Below are positions 35,980 through 48,014 of a DNA stretch of 64,000 nucleotides, in pieces. The DNA is from Nectonema munidae. Taxonomy: Eukaryota; Nematomorpha; Nectonematoida; Nectonematidae. Numbering within the stretch: position 1 is the first letter of the stretch; each line of letters starts with the position of its first letter. The notes under the pieces were generated by a model. It was not told the origin of the DNA, made no database searches, and was given only the letters and a program-made list of their open reading frames with translations. The position numbers and the translations under genes are program-made. Location: the NCBI GenBank assembly GCA_030549495.1, contig JAUIRK010000908.1:1055501-1119500 (forward strand). The letters run 5' to 3'.

Positions 35980-36284
35980 GGGGTCTTTTCGTTTAGACGG
36001 CCGCATCAAGTAATCACCATTTCGTCTGCCTTTTATAGTTATGTCCTGGTTGCCAAATTCTAAGGAAAATTCTCTGCGTTTACCCACATTATGTTGTTTA
36101 TAAAAGGAAACGGAAATTAAAAAAAATAAAAAATTAATTACTTTAATGGATACAAAGAATAGTTTTATTTAAGCAAATGAATAAAATTGGCAATATCGGA
36201 ATAAATTTTTTGAGTAAATAAATAACTATAAAAGGCAGACGAAATGGTGATTACTTGATGTGGCCGTCTAAACGAAAAGACCCC
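35980..36284. mobile_element. MITE with ~60-bp near-identical terminal inverted repeats
   Basis: Starting GGGGTCTTTTCGTTTAGACG at 35980, about 60 bases recur inverted up to 36284 with only one or two differences; both contain ATGGTGATTACTTGAT-type sequence. The 180-base centre is AT-rich. No clean target duplication and no transposase to name the superfamily. Its near-perfect arms are far younger than the LINE around it. Confidence 0.8.
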
Positions 36285-36702
36285 AATCGATTGATATTAA
36301 GATTAAGTTTATTAATAAGTAGAGTGGTCATATCATCTGGAAGCCAGTTATTAATCTATTCCAATTGACTTGATTTAACAAAATCAACAATTTTCTGTAA
36401 TCAATTTTCCTTATCATAGTTTGATTATTACTTTTATTTTCATTGCCTAAATTCAAAGAAATGAAAAGTGGTAGATGATCTGATTAGAAGGATTTATAAA
36501 TCATTCCTGAGTGAGACAAATAATAAAAATTAATCTAAAAAAACCATAATAAATGTATTGATAGTCAATGCAAGTATTTAACAAAGACCTAAAGTTGTTT
36601 TATTTATAGTCTTAATAAACCTTGACATGTAACGTTTTCGATAAACTTTGTGACGTTATATAATTGTGGATTATTGAAATCACCCAACAATATATTACAC
36701 TA

Positions 36703-37184
36703 GAACCTACGTTTTACGTACGGCACGGGACCGAACCGCGGACGTAAAACGCTAGGATTCGTAAAATCCAGGTTGACCTTTAAATTGACATACAACACAA
36801 AAATCCTAGCCTGGATCACACATGGTCACACCGTGTACGACATGAGGGACTATGGCAGCTAAAGAAGACTACTACAGTGAAGTTGGATGAACATCACTGA
36901 AGTTTGAGCTGTTTTCATAATAAAATCTTAAATAAAAAATATCAGTGTACAGAAGCTCTGATGCATTGTTTTGCAATCTAATTAGCGTTATTTAAATTAC
37001 TCATAATGAAATAAAACTGAAAGACAATAATTTATTAAGCTTTATAAACTTTTTAATACATAAAATCACAAAGAAAAAACGTATTAATAATGCATTTAAT
37101 GCCCAAAAAGATGACGTAATCGATCATTTGGCGAGGACGTAAAATCCAGGGAACGTAAAATCAGGGTACGTAAAACGTAGGTTC
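36703..37184. mobile_element. TA-flanked MITE with GAACCTACGTTTTACGTAC ends
   Basis: The terminal repeat GAACCTACGTTTTACGTAC occurs at 36703 and, inverted, at 37184, each bordered by TA. Subterminal GGACGTAAAA and CGTAAAATCCAGG motifs repeat in both halves, as in pogo/Tigger-derived MITEs. 482 bases, non-coding, with an unusually GC-rich left end. Confidence 0.8.
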
Positions 37185-37699
37185 TATTTCGACTTTGTTA
37201 TCATGTGACAAAAATTTTTAAATTCTTTATTAAAAAAAATCTTTCTTGGAATACAAAAATTGTCTATAAATATTGTTAATGCGCAAACTATAATTTTCGT
37301 AAGTAATTTTAATTGAAAAATTATAAAGGTTTTGTTTGAGATTGCAAAGTATTATCACTTCATATTTCACTGATCTATGTATGAGAAATCCAAGGCCCCT
37401 ATGTGAACTTTAATACGTTAGTAATGAAATAGCGGTGTAGTTAGAATCAGAGAACTGAGAAGTATCAGAATGATCATTTAGCCAGCCTTCTTGAACTCCG
37501 ATTATATGAAACATTTTATTACAATTAATTTCCAGTTCCTGTAAAAATATTTTGAAAAAGTCATAATTAGCACTCAAGGAACGAATGTTTATTGACATAA
37601 TATTGAAACTTTTCAAATAATTATAATTGTTCAAAATACGTGGTTCAGCTTCAACATGCAAAGATAAATTAGAAAAATCGGAGTATAATATATGATTTA

Positions 37700-38570
37700 G
37701 AATTCATTGTTTCGCAAACTCTGGGCCATGACCCACTGAGGGCCATAAAGCAAAACTTAAAGGGCCATAATCTGAGCATATGCATAAATAATACCAGAGG
37801 AGTTTAGCGGGTAGATAGCCGGTGGAGGGAAGGCTTTTTATCTTATAAGAAGAATTTTATATTAGAATTGTCTCCCAACTAGAAAACTTAATTATTACAA
37901 TATTATCAAATTTGTAAGATTCAAAGATTAAATCACATAGCGTAGGATTAATAAACTTTTTCCATCCAGTGGATTTTCTATGTTTTCTTCTTTTTTTTGC
38001 TTATTCTTGAAACAACTTATAGCAAAATTAGTATATTACAAAATATAGCAAATTAGCTACATTCACTTTTGGCAGTTTTCTTCCTGGTTTTCTTCTTCTC
38101 AAGAATTCAAAGATTTTTACAGTTGCGTAGTGCACTGGTGAACATATTATAACATTGTTAAGCTAACCATTCTATAGCTTGTTTTCCAGACTTGGAGCGA
38201 TCTTTTTAGGACTTTTATTACCCCTAACTTGTATTCATATATATATATATATATCATATATTCATATAAATAGAAGTTGTCGAAACTTAGTTTTAATTTC
38301 TACTATAAAAATGCCGGTTTGTCGGGTTGTTAGTGCGATGGAAAGTTAAGGTAGATCATGGACTCAGTATTTCCGGTGGAGCATCATATTCCTAGGATTG
38401 ACTACGAACGTCAAACTATATTTCTAACTTAACTTAACTTTTCTTAATCATTGACAGCTTTTGCTGTATTTTGAAAAGTGCTGAAGTTTTCTTTATTCCC
38501 GAAATAAAATTTATTTTTTCTATTTCTCTTTATCTTCCCTTTTTTCCTTTTAATCTTTTCATTATTAAAT
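37700..38570. other. Intergenic, no gene seen
   Basis: AT-rich DNA with a short (AT)n at 38238-38253. No supported gene. Confidence 0.4.
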
Positions 38571-38576
38571 TAAATT

Positions 38577-38648
38577 GGTATCGATGAGGAATCGAATTCA
38601 GAAGATTCCATGCTGAGTCCATCATCTCAACCAACCTGCCATGCCACT
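38577..38648 (-). repeat. tRNA-like SINE head (72 nt)
   Basis: On the minus strand it reads GTGGCATGGCAGGTTGGTTG-like box A and ATTCGATTCC box B, ending ATCGATACC. Only the tRNA-sized head is present here; the downstream GTTCATAGTTTGACATAAG body is absent. Confidence 0.65.
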
Positions 38649-39933
38649 CATAGAGTTTGCTGTAGGGAATACGTTAAATTAGTTTTCAAAAAACTTAAGT
38701 TATGCTGTAAAAATTTTTAGTTTTTGTTGAAGCTCTATAATTTTTTCTGACAGTTTTTTTTCCTTAAAATTATTATAAATAGCAATTCATTGCAAAATGT
38801 TAAAAGTTATTTTACTTTTTGTAGATTTTTGTAGCTTGCACCAATTTAGCTTTTAAATTATTTTTAAATGATGCTGAGAAAAATAAAGTAATGCAATATT
38901 AATTTATTGTTTGATTTTTGTTAGCACAATTTTATCTTTATTTTATACACTTTTTTGAGAGTCTAACTAACTTACACTTATTCTTATACACTACTTTATA
39001 CTAAAAAGAATGAAAAAATTCTAATACCAAGTTTTCTAACTTTAGTCCTGTTTTACATTTTTTATAGAAATTACCTCAGAAGAGTTATGTAATTTGGATG
39101 TGTTTTTTTCTCAATAAAACATTTTTTCATTTTTTAGGAAGAAGAAATGGAACAACTGTTAATGAATGATTTTTTTCATTCAATAAAATTTCCAATTTTT
39201 TATTGTTAATTGATATCTTTACCCCTTTTCTACGCATAATTTGGAGATGGTACGCATCTATTTGAAGTGAGAAAGAAGAAGCTATATATAAGTCCTCATT
39301 CATTGTTGACGTTAAGCTTAATAGGGCGGGGGTTAAAGTTTACATTAAGCTTAAATAAGAATGAAATAGAAGGGACAAGAGAGGAGTAGGAATTCCGAAA
39401 AATTTATTGTGTTTTTGGAAGAGGCTTGAAAGTCCACCCCTTCAATAATTTCAAGGATTTGCGTCCCTGAATCAATAACATTTTTTTCATATAAACATCA
39501 CAGGGTGTCTAGTAGACTCTTTTCCTTCAGACTACATTCATTCATATAAAACTCTCCAACATTCAGTTTTTTGTTTTCAGTTGGTTTCTCTATCAATCAA
39601 ATATCCTTCAATCAATTCCTATAATATGCCTGATAGACTAGTAGATAGACTAAAATTCGCCCCCAACAATATTGGATATTTTTAAACTAGTGTATATGCG
39701 ATATGCAAATTTAATTAAAATATTTTCGCTTGAAGTATGATATTTAAATTTCCCCAATTTTGTAAAAAAAATATAAAGTAGTCTTATAAATTTAGGTATG
39801 CCCTGAATACACTCTATTTTAAACGATTGCTTGAATATTTGGTCTCCCATGGTATTTCCTACCTAGTAATTTTGAAAACTGCAAAAAAAAAATTTGCCCC
39901 CTCCCCCAATAATTTTGAGGATGTGCGCCCCTG
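38577..39933 (+). repeat. Copy of the CAGGGGCG family, uninterrupted at the insertion site
   Basis: Matches 45390-45867 followed directly by 49216-50127. It begins in the tRNA-like SINE head, continues through CATATAAACATC.CAGGGTGTC and CTCTATCAATCAAATATCC, and ends GGATGTGCGCCCCTG at 39933. It lacks both the inner inverted element and the AAAATGCCCC element of the other copies, and has about 400 bases of extra AT-rich DNA at 38990-39470. Its left end is truncated. Confidence 0.8.
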
Positions 39934-39999
39934 GTTTATAGTTTCCTTTCTAGACGCACATTTCAGTCCCTCAAGGTTCAACTCTAAGCCATCTTCTGT

Positions 40000-40650
40000 T
40001 GATCATCTACATATCTGTCATTAGGGAATCTTTCAACAATCTATCTATACTAGGTTAATCTGTTTTTTTAATCATCTACATATCTGTCATTAGGGAATCT
40101 TTCAACAATCTATCTATACTAGGTTAATCTGTTTCACAGACGACATATGTTTATATTATGCCGCTAAGCGTGTCCCTCGTATTTGCAAACACCTTACGGA
40201 CGTAAAGACCATATTAGGGAGGTATTTCAATCTATGGAAACTTAACGTGAATTGCACTAAATGAAAGTTCATCATTCTTGGTACTAATTGTCCCAAAAAT
40301 AATCAGAAAACTATAAGGAATATTGCCCGAGGATTTAATATCACGAAAATATTAAGAAAGGTAAAAAAGATCTAGCGCTATATGGATGTCTTAAAGATAG
40401 GGTAAATTCCATGAAGGTAGGCAAAGTCAATAAAATCCTAACAATACCGAAATTGACTTATGGTAACTCCATTGTTGGATGCTTACTCTCAACTTAGACG
40501 GACAAATTAAATAAAAAGTTTATTTTAAAACTAATAAAACATAAGCATTCCCACAATTATGCCAAGTATTGAACTCTCGCAAACTCAGGCTAAAGCGTTC
40601 TTTGGGGTATATGCTTAAAAAAGTGAAAAGTTATCCTAGGTGACTACCCA
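40000..40650 (+). pseudogene. LINE reverse-transcriptase fragment
   Basis: FTDDICLYYAAKRVPRICKH then LTDVKTILGRYFNLWKLNVN (40133-40258) is the YADD catalytic block and following helix of a Jockey-type reverse transcriptase, here with FTDD. KFIILGTN follows. Stops appear soon after. A 66-base segment just before it (40002-40067) is tandemly duplicated (40068-40133). Confidence 0.65.
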
Positions 40651-41500
40651 TATACAATAGCCCCTGAGCAATAGGGAATTCTGCGTTCTGCGATATACTT
40701 CTATTTTTTTCTGAGTACTAGATCCGATTACTTAAATTTAGGATTGGCAGAAGGTTTAAGTCCCAAAACAAATTCATTTTACGAGCTAGGTTAGGCAAAG
40801 TTGGTTATCTGACCTGTATATACCTTATCCTTTATAACATGTATCAAATATTATTTATTAATAACTTATAAAGTATTGAATGCCTTCTAACTCTTCTATT
40901 ATTTTTGTAGCATATTTCTTTTATAATCATATTCTTTTATTTAGGAACAAGCTACATTCCGTGCAGTGGGGGATCCAGAAATCTTTTGTGGGGGAGGGGG
41001 GGGGGGTATACTAATATTATCAAAATATTTTACACATTTTATTAGGGAAGAAATTTGAAAACGTATGTAAAATAAATGATTAAAATTATATTACAAAGTC
41101 TTTTCTTCTTTCTTTTTGCTTTGAAAATCGATCAATGACTTCATCAATTTTAATTTCTATTTTAGGGTGGAGGTTTTTTTTGAATAGATTGCTGGTGGGG
41201 GGGGGGGGGGGGGTATGCATCCCCCCTATCCCCCCCCTCTCGGTCCATCCTTGATTCTGTGGTGCCGGTTTTTTATTCTTGTTTTCTTCCTCCGAAGAAT
41301 TCAAACGTTTTTACGGTTAGGTTTTGCTCTGGTGACCCGATTAATTTAATTTTAATCAAGCTAACACTAGAAATTAAGATTGTTTCCCAAATTGGGAGCC
41401 TTTGCGTTAGGATTATATCGATCACTCATCTGTATTTATATATTAGTAACATACATTCTTGTAAAATTATATATATCAAGGTATAGTTATGCAGTATCCA
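40650..41500. other. Spacer with G-runs, MITE-like remnants
   Basis: CAGTGGGGGATCCAGAAATC at 40964 resembles the hAT MITE at 28380, and CCATCCTTGATTCTGTGG near 41245-41262 may be its worn opposite end. Two long G-runs (40990-41008, 41199-41215) lie between them. Confidence 0.4.
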
Positions 41501-41910
41501 GGGCCGGTATTTAGCTTTTAGTTCAGCATTCCCAGGGAGGGGCACGATATCCAAAAGTATGGGTATAAACGTCACAAACAATACTTAACTTAACTCATTC
41601 ATACTTAAATATCGGTGTGTCTTTTATTTTAAGTATTTATCTAATACATTTTTAATTTCAAGTTCTTATTTGTAAATAAATAATATATTTGTGTGTATTT
41701 GGATTTATTTGGGTGTATTTGTGTAAAAAGTCCTACCGTTTCTTCCTTCATTATAATTACTCATTGTGTATGAATAATATATAAAGTTAGATTTTATAAT
41801 ACAGTTAGATAAAAAATTTGAGTTTATTTCAATTGAATCTCATGGAGGGCAAAAATTGTTTCAGTGGGGTCTTGCCCCCATGTCTCCCATCTTGGTACGG
41901 CTCTAGTATG
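41501..41910. mobile_element. Possible hAT-type MITE
   Basis: CAGGGCCGGTATTTAG near 41501 and, inverted, CTAGAGCCGTACCAAG near 41907 could be terminal repeats. The flanks do not show a convincing duplication. Confidence 0.35.
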
Positions 41911-41919
41911 TAAGTTAAA

Positions 41920-43050
41920 AACTAAGTTATAAAATATAGACATTAAAATAGTAAATTTTTGTTGATAAAATATCATTGGATTTTTTGATAGGAGAGGATT
42001 AGTAAACTATCATCATGGCATCTAAAATGCAACTAGAGAATTTTAGAAAAAGCTATGTAATAGGATAAAATTCTGCCAATTTTATATCATATATGTTTTA
42101 GATGGGGGAAGGGTGGAGGTGGTTCTTACTATGGGTTGCAGTAAAAAATTTGAAAAACGCAGGTTTAGGTGTCTAGTTTTTATAGTCAAAGATCTTATGT
42201 TTAATCTAGAGTCAACATTTTTTCCTCATAGTATTAAAGAAGTGCGAGTAGTTGTATCTTTTTATTATTCAATTTGTTTTTTCACAAAAATTGTGAAACA
42301 AAATATGAGGTAAAGTATCGGTCAATGAATTGGAGTTTAGAGGTTTTAATTTTCAAGAGTATTGCTTAAAAATCTTGAAAATTTATTGCTCAAGCATATC
42401 CATTTATAATACTCATTATTAGAATAAAAAAATATATTTTTAGGAATATATTTATTATTTTTTAATAAATATTTATTCTAGTTTTTTAAATGGAGATTCT
42501 TGTTTCTGTTCATTTTTAAAATATATTTGAATTGTTTGGTATATTATTTTTAAGATTATAATTTTTTTGTGATATTCATTCGTGAACTTTTTTATAAGAA
42601 AATTTTTCAGAATGCTTGAAAATAAAAAAACTAAAAAGTTTTAACTTTATATCGAACTATGAACAGTGAAATTAGAATATAGGTGTTATAATCCAAGAAA
42701 GAATGAAAAAAAAATTTATAGAACAAATAGTAGAAAGAATTGAAAACAAATTGAAGAATGAGAAACGATGATTACAAATTTTAAATGAATTTAAAAACAA
42801 AAGCTGGTAACGTCTAATAGTGATACCCTTTAATGTTGTTATTTGAAATCACACTAAACTAAACAGAACTCATAACTACTATGTGATAAAAAAAAGGATA
42901 TATATTATAGTAGTTTAACCCTTATAAAAGTGATGAATTTTATTAACTCTTGATGTGTTTGTTACATTTTGTTCTAACTTTTTTTGTTCAGAAATGAACT
43001 CTTTTATTTGAAATCAAACCAAAAAGTTTAGTTGTTTCATGATATTTACT
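41920..43050. other. Flank of the piggyBac copy, no gene seen
   Basis: AT-rich. TTAACCCTTATAAAAGTGAT at 42916 has the TTAA-CCC form of a piggyBac end and could be the left limit of the element whose transposase starts at 43060. No matching opposite end was found. Confidence 0.3.
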
Positions 43051-43059
43051 TAACAATTT

Positions 43060-43807
43060 CTATTTATTTTTTTACCTTATCTCTACTGATGGCTTTGCTA
43101 GTCCGGCTCTCAATTCTTTGATAAAATCTCTTGTTTTGACAGCTTTGATTCATTTTGACAACAAAAATAAATTTAATACACTATTGTCAATCATATAAAA
43201 AAAGGTAAATGCCATCTTATTGTTTTGCGCCTACATGTATACTCTTCCAAATTTTGATCTAAGTGATCGACTTCTTTTTTCAAAATTGTAATCCAAAATT
43301 AAAGCCGATCTTTTTTGAACTTCGCCAGTATGAGAAGAGCTTAACAAAATTACATTTTATTTTTCTTCGCAATATATTAGACCAAAACAATTTTATTTTC
43401 ATCATCGTGAAAAGAATAGACGAAAAGGCTTTTTTCTTTTTATTTCTCAACAATAGTAGGACTTTCTTTTCTATGTTCACGTATAGTTCCTAAAAGTTCT
43501 AAGTTTTTTTAAAGTAAATATATAGCTAGTTCATGTGAAGTAAAAAATTAACTGTAACTACACCTCTACCTGTATCATCAAAAGGTTTATTTAAATCCAT
43601 AATGACATCTTTAGCTAAACATTTACGAACACTGTTACCGGCTTTCCAGTATATACTTTTGCATTGAGAAGCGAAAGCAGTTTCAGCGTCACAAACCTAG
43701 AAATTCTTCAAACCATATTTTCTCGTTTTTGAAGGAATATAAGTTCGGCCAGGAACTTTTCCTCGATATCCTAGTAATTGCTCATCTACAATTAACCTTT
43801 CACTAGG
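43060..43807 (-). pseudogene. piggyBac transposase, 3' half
   Basis: On the minus strand, SERLIVDEQLLGYRGKVPGR then TYIPSKTRKYGLKNF and a VCDAETAF block carry the conserved DEQL and catalytic region. VIMDLNKPFDDTGRGV follows, then GTIREHRKE, FHDDENKIVLV and KKEVDHLDQNLEEYTCRRKT, with RWHLPFF corresponding to the family's VD.MDQ...Y...R.T.RW block. Multiple stops and shifts. The coding sequence continues upstream at 50136-50235, separated by the 6.3-kb insertion. Confidence 0.85.
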
Positions 43808-44045
43808 ATCAAAATCAGGGGCGCACATCCGGGGGACCGCCTCCCCCCCCCCTCCAATGTGTTTTCAAGGGGGCGATAGATTTTCCACTAGATTTTCATC
43901 TTCTGTCACAGTGATTCTCTTTCTCTCTCCTTCCGCTTTCTCTGCTAAAACTCAACCATTCAACCAAGCTCATTCAAGCTCTCTTCTTTCATTCAAGCCC
44001 TCTTCTCTTATTAAGCTCTCTTATCTCATTCAGCTCTATTCTCTC

Positions 44046-44244
44046 CAGTGACGTAGCTAGGCTGGGGCATGAGGGGCCGTGCCCACACTCCTATGTACCG
44101 CATGGTGCCCTCATGCAACGTATGCGATATCAGTTTTTGAAAATTTCTCCAATGAAAGGATCAAGAAAGTATAAATAATGTTGCGCACGTTTTTTGTTTT
44201 TAAATTGTGCCCCTTCTATCAACTATTTTTTGGCTACACCACTG
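44046..44244. mobile_element. hAT MITE (CAGTG-GTAGC type) inside the outer element
   Basis: Ends are CAGTGACGTAGCTAG and, inverted, CAGTGGTGTAGCCAA; flanks ATTCTCTC and CTTCTGTC match at 6 of 8. The same MITE sits at the corresponding inverted place 48522-48725, so it was in the common ancestor of both units. Confidence 0.75.
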
Positions 44245-44779
44245 CTTCTGTCTAATTTGGATTTAGAGTTAAATTAAAATAGTTGTCAATCGTTACAATT
44301 TTATATCAATGAATATTGTTAGACTCGCGCTAAGAATTTTTTTCCAACAAAAGTCACTTAATCTTTATCACTACGTTTGCTACATTTTGTAACATTTGAA
44401 AACTTTAATTTTTTCAAGTCAAGAAATTTTTTTCAATAGTTATTTGGGAATTAATATTTTGATTATCTATTCAGTTTAAAAGCAAGAATACTCTATTTGC
44501 TTAATATTTGAGCAGAGATATTTTTTATAATGTTCGATTCGACTAATTCGATATTCACGATTCGAAGTGACACTGTACATAATCAAATCACTTTTTTTAA
44601 GAAAATTTGTTGATTATTATAATAAAAATATAATATCGAAACAAAATGTTTCAGTTGTTAAAAATGTACTTGATCTATTTATGACAACTGTCAGAATTTT
44701 ATTTGTAGACAGAAATATTCAAAAAAAACGCAATGATTTTCTTTTCTCGTATACTTTGATTTATGCTAGTTTCCTCCTC

Positions 44780-45084
44780 GGACATTTCGCCCCATTATTT
44801 TTATAAGACAGTTCGTCCAATGGACAATTCGCCCCATTATTTTCCTAAGACATTTTGTTTCATGGACAATTCGCCCCGTTATTTTCATAAGACATTTTGT
44901 CTCATGGACAATTGTAAAAAATTAAGAGATAAATTGATTAATTTGAAATAATTTAATAGAGATAAAATAAACAAGAATATAAAATTTTTTAATAATTTTA
45001 CACATATAATAAGCAAAGATGGATGAAACTAATAGCCTATGAGACAATTTGTCAGAGGCAAATTGTCTATGGGGCGAAATGTCT
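44780..45084. repeat. Foldback element with GGACATTTCGCCCC ends
   Basis: GGACATTTCGCCCC at 44780 is followed by two to three copies of a 42-base unit (ATTATTTTCATAAGAC... GGACAATTCGCCCC). GGGGCGAAATGTC near 45084 closes the element. Counterpart at 47627-48014. Confidence 0.6.
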
Positions 45085-45323
45085 GTCGACCGTTATTTAA
45101 ATAATTTTTTAATTATAAGGGCTAGCTACTTAAACGTTGGCTTTTGCTGCTTATAAAAACTTGAAAATATCAAATAAACTCTCATTCTTTATGCCTCCTA
45201 TTATTTTGAAATTATTCTGAGAACAGAGGGTTCCATTTTAAAATAGTGAAAATTGGTTTATTAGTTTATTTTGTTTCCTTTCTCTCTTATGTTAATTATG
45301 TAGCAAATTTTTCAATTTTGAGT

Positions 45324-45463
45324 GGTGCAGTGGATGTATTTTCATTGACCAGGCACTGATGTACCGCTTATGTCAAACTATGAACAAATTTGTATCGATG
45401 AGGAATCGAATCCAGAGGCTTCCGTGCTATGTCCATGATCTCAACCAACCTGCCATGCCACCC
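45324..45463 (-). repeat. tRNA-derived SINE in the outer element
   Basis: Minus strand: GGTGGCATGGCAGGTTGGTT with box A-like sequence, ATTCGATTCC box B, ATCGATAC, and then a body, GTTCATAGTTTGACATAAGC and GTGCCTGGTCAATGAAAA. Same unit as 47238-47377 and 60415-60552. Confidence 0.7.
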
Positions 45464-46114
45464 ATAGATAGAGTATGCTGTAGGGGGGTACGTCAAATTA
45501 GTTTTCAAAAAACTTAAGTTATACTCTAAAAAATTTTAGTTTTTGTCGAAGCTCTATAACTTTTTTTCCTTAAAAGTTATTATAAAAGGCAAATCATTGC
45601 AAAATGTTAAAAGTTATTTTACTTTTTGTAGCTTGTATCAATTTAGCTTTTAAACTATTTTTGAATGATGCTGAGTAAAATGAAATAATGCGATCTTAAT
45701 TTTTAGTTTGCACAATTATAACTTTATTTTATACCCTTGCCCCTTAATCAATCACATTTTTTCATATAAACATCGCAGGGTGTCTAGTAGACTCTTTGCC
45801 TTTTGACTACATTCACTCATATAAAACTATCCAACCTTCAGTTATTTGTCTTCTCTATGAATCAAATCAGGGGCGCACATCCTCAAAATTATTGGGGGGG
45901 GCGAAATTTTTTTCTTGCAATTTTCAAAATTAGTGGTCTGGAAATACCACGGGAGACCAAATATTCAAGCAACCCTTTAAAATAGAGTGTACTCAACGCA
46001 TACCTAAAGTCCTAAATTTACAAGACAACTTTATATTTTTTTTTACAAAATTGGTGAATTTAAATACTGTACTTCCAGGGAAAATATTTTAATTAAATTT
46101 GCATATCGAATATA

Positions 46115-46711
46115 GTGCGCAGAAAAAATGCCCCCAATTAAAAAGTAGGAAAAAATGCCCTAATTAAAAAGTAGGAAAAAATGCTCCCAGTAAAAATGCC
46201 CCCGAAAAAATGCCCTAATTTAAAATTATAAAAAACAAAAAATTATTAATTAAAATTTTTAAAAAAGATATGTCAAATAAAGATTTTTTGTAAAAAAAAA
46301 GTCAACTTTTCATCTAAAACATTTAAAATTTAATTAAAGTAACCTAAAAAACTCAGCATACGACAATTTTTTAAATACAAAAATTTTTTTATAAAACAGC
46401 AAATATTTTTGGACTTTGTGTGTATCAGAACACTTTCTAAATATAATTTATATTTTAACTGATTTTAAGAACACATTCCCACAAATCTGCACCTTTGCTA
46501 TTGTTTTCAAGAACTTTATAAAGAAAAAACCCTATAGATTAAGAAATTTTAGAAATTTAGCCTCTCAAAAACGGTACCAAATAAAAATATTTATATAATA
46601 TAAAAAAATCCTGAAAATCAAAAATTAGGGGGCATTTTTTCTTACTTTTTAAATGTGGGCATTTATTCTGGAGGCATTTTTTCCGGGGCATTTTACCTAC
46701 AACCTTTTACC
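46115..46711 (-). mobile_element. AAAATGCCCC-ended element, inner copy
   Basis: Inverted repeats of AAAAATGCCCC separated by TTAAAAAGTAGG stretches occur at both ends. The middle (for example AACACATTCCCACAAATCTG) matches 49339-49868 inverted. It interrupts the host repeat at the same point, ATCGAATATA, as the other copy. Confidence 0.7.
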
Positions 46712-47237
46712 ATCGATACACTAGTTTAAAAAAATACAAAATTGTTAGGGGTGGAATAGGCTTTTCATTTGAAAAATGAAGTAATCTACCAGGCACATTA
46801 CAGGAATTGATGAAAGAATATTTGATTCATAGAGAAAACAAATAACTGAAGGTTGGATAGTTTTATATGAGTGAATGTAGTTTAAAGGCAAAGAGTCTAC
46901 TAGACAGTAGACACCCTGCGATGTTTATATGAAAAAATGTGATTGATTCAGAGGCAAGGGTATAAAACGAAGTTATAATTGTGCAAACAAAAAATTAAGA
47001 TCGCATTATTTCATTTTACTCAGCATCATTCAAAAATAGTTTAAAAGCTAAATTGATACAAGCTACAAAAAGTAAAATAACTTTAACATTTTGCAATGAT
47101 TTGCCTTTTATAATAACTTTTAAGGAAAAAAGTCTATCAGAAAAAGTTATAGAGCTTCAACAAAAACTAAAAAATTTTAGAGCATAACTTAAGTTTTTTG
47201 ACAACTAATTTGACGTATCCCCTACAGCATAATCTAT

Positions 47238-47377
47238 GGGTGGCATGGCAGGTTGGTTGAGATGATGGACATAGCACGGAAGCCTATGGATTCGATTCCT
47301 CATCGATACGAATTTGTTCATAGTTTGACATAAGCGGTACATCAGTGCCTGGTCAATGAAAATAGATACGCTGCACC
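47238..47377 (+). repeat. tRNA-derived SINE in the inner element
   Basis: Plus-strand counterpart of 45324-45463, with the tRNA-like head followed by the GTTCATAGTTTGACATAAGC body and ending near CTGCACC. Confidence 0.7.
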
Positions 47378-47626
47378 TTACCTTTTACTCAAAATTGAAA
47401 AATTTGCTACATAATTAACATAACAGAGAAAGGAAACAAAATAAACTAATAAAGCAATTTTCACTATTTTAAAATGGAAACATCTGTTCTCATGATAATT
47501 TCAAAATAATAGGAGGCATAAATAATTAGAGTTTATTTGATATTTTCAAGTTTTTATAACCAGCAAAAGCCAACATTTAAGTAGCTAGCCCTTATAATTA
47601 AAAAATTATTTAAATAACGGTCGACA

Positions 47627-48014
47627 GACATTTCGCCCCAAAAACAATTTGCCCCCTGGACAAATTGTCTTATAGGCTATTAGTTTCATCCATCTTTGCT
47701 TATTATGTGTAAAATTATTAAAAAAATTTATATTCTTGTTTATTTTATCTCTATTAAATTATTTCAAATTAATCATTTTATCTCTTAATTTTTTAGAATT
47801 GTCCATGAGACAAAATGTCTTATGAAAATAACGGGGCCAATTATCCATGAAACAAAATGTCTTATGAAAATAATGGGGGGAATTGTCGATGGGACGAACT
47901 GTCTTATGAAAATAATGGGGCGAATTGTCCATGGGACGAACTGTCTTATGAAAATAATGGGGCGAATTGTCCATGGGACGAACTGTCTTATGAAAATAAT
48001 GGGGTGAAATGTCC
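47627..48014. repeat. Foldback element with 42-bp minisatellite
   Basis: Inverted counterpart of 44780-45084. Here the unit TCTTATGAAAATAATGGGGC plus 22 further bases repeats about 4.7 times (47818-48014). The repeat number differs between the two copies, so it changed after they separated. Confidence 0.7.

Larger units (their letters stand above)
34879..37665 (-). pseudogene. Jockey/CR1-like LINE copy with insertions
   Basis: On the minus strand the endonuclease start lies at 37661-37410 (FNIMSINIRSLSANYDFF and HIIGVQEGW). A linker follows, and then reverse transcriptase: ILNAITILKNSNTTDIYMG (about 35500), VFSKILEKILYNQICNYF (35280-35225), INHSLLIDKISCYSFGHSSI and GCVHAGIPQDSF (35065-34920). 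It stops at the Tigger boundary, before the YADD block. Many stops and shifts. Two MITEs (35980-36284 and 36703-37184) sit in its middle. The linker part includes VKYFKNIFVNYKK-like sequence. Confidence 0.75.

Noticed and set aside
47818-48014. CRISPR-like array
   Set aside because: Units are contiguous 42-base repeats without unique spacers, in eukaryotic transposon DNA.
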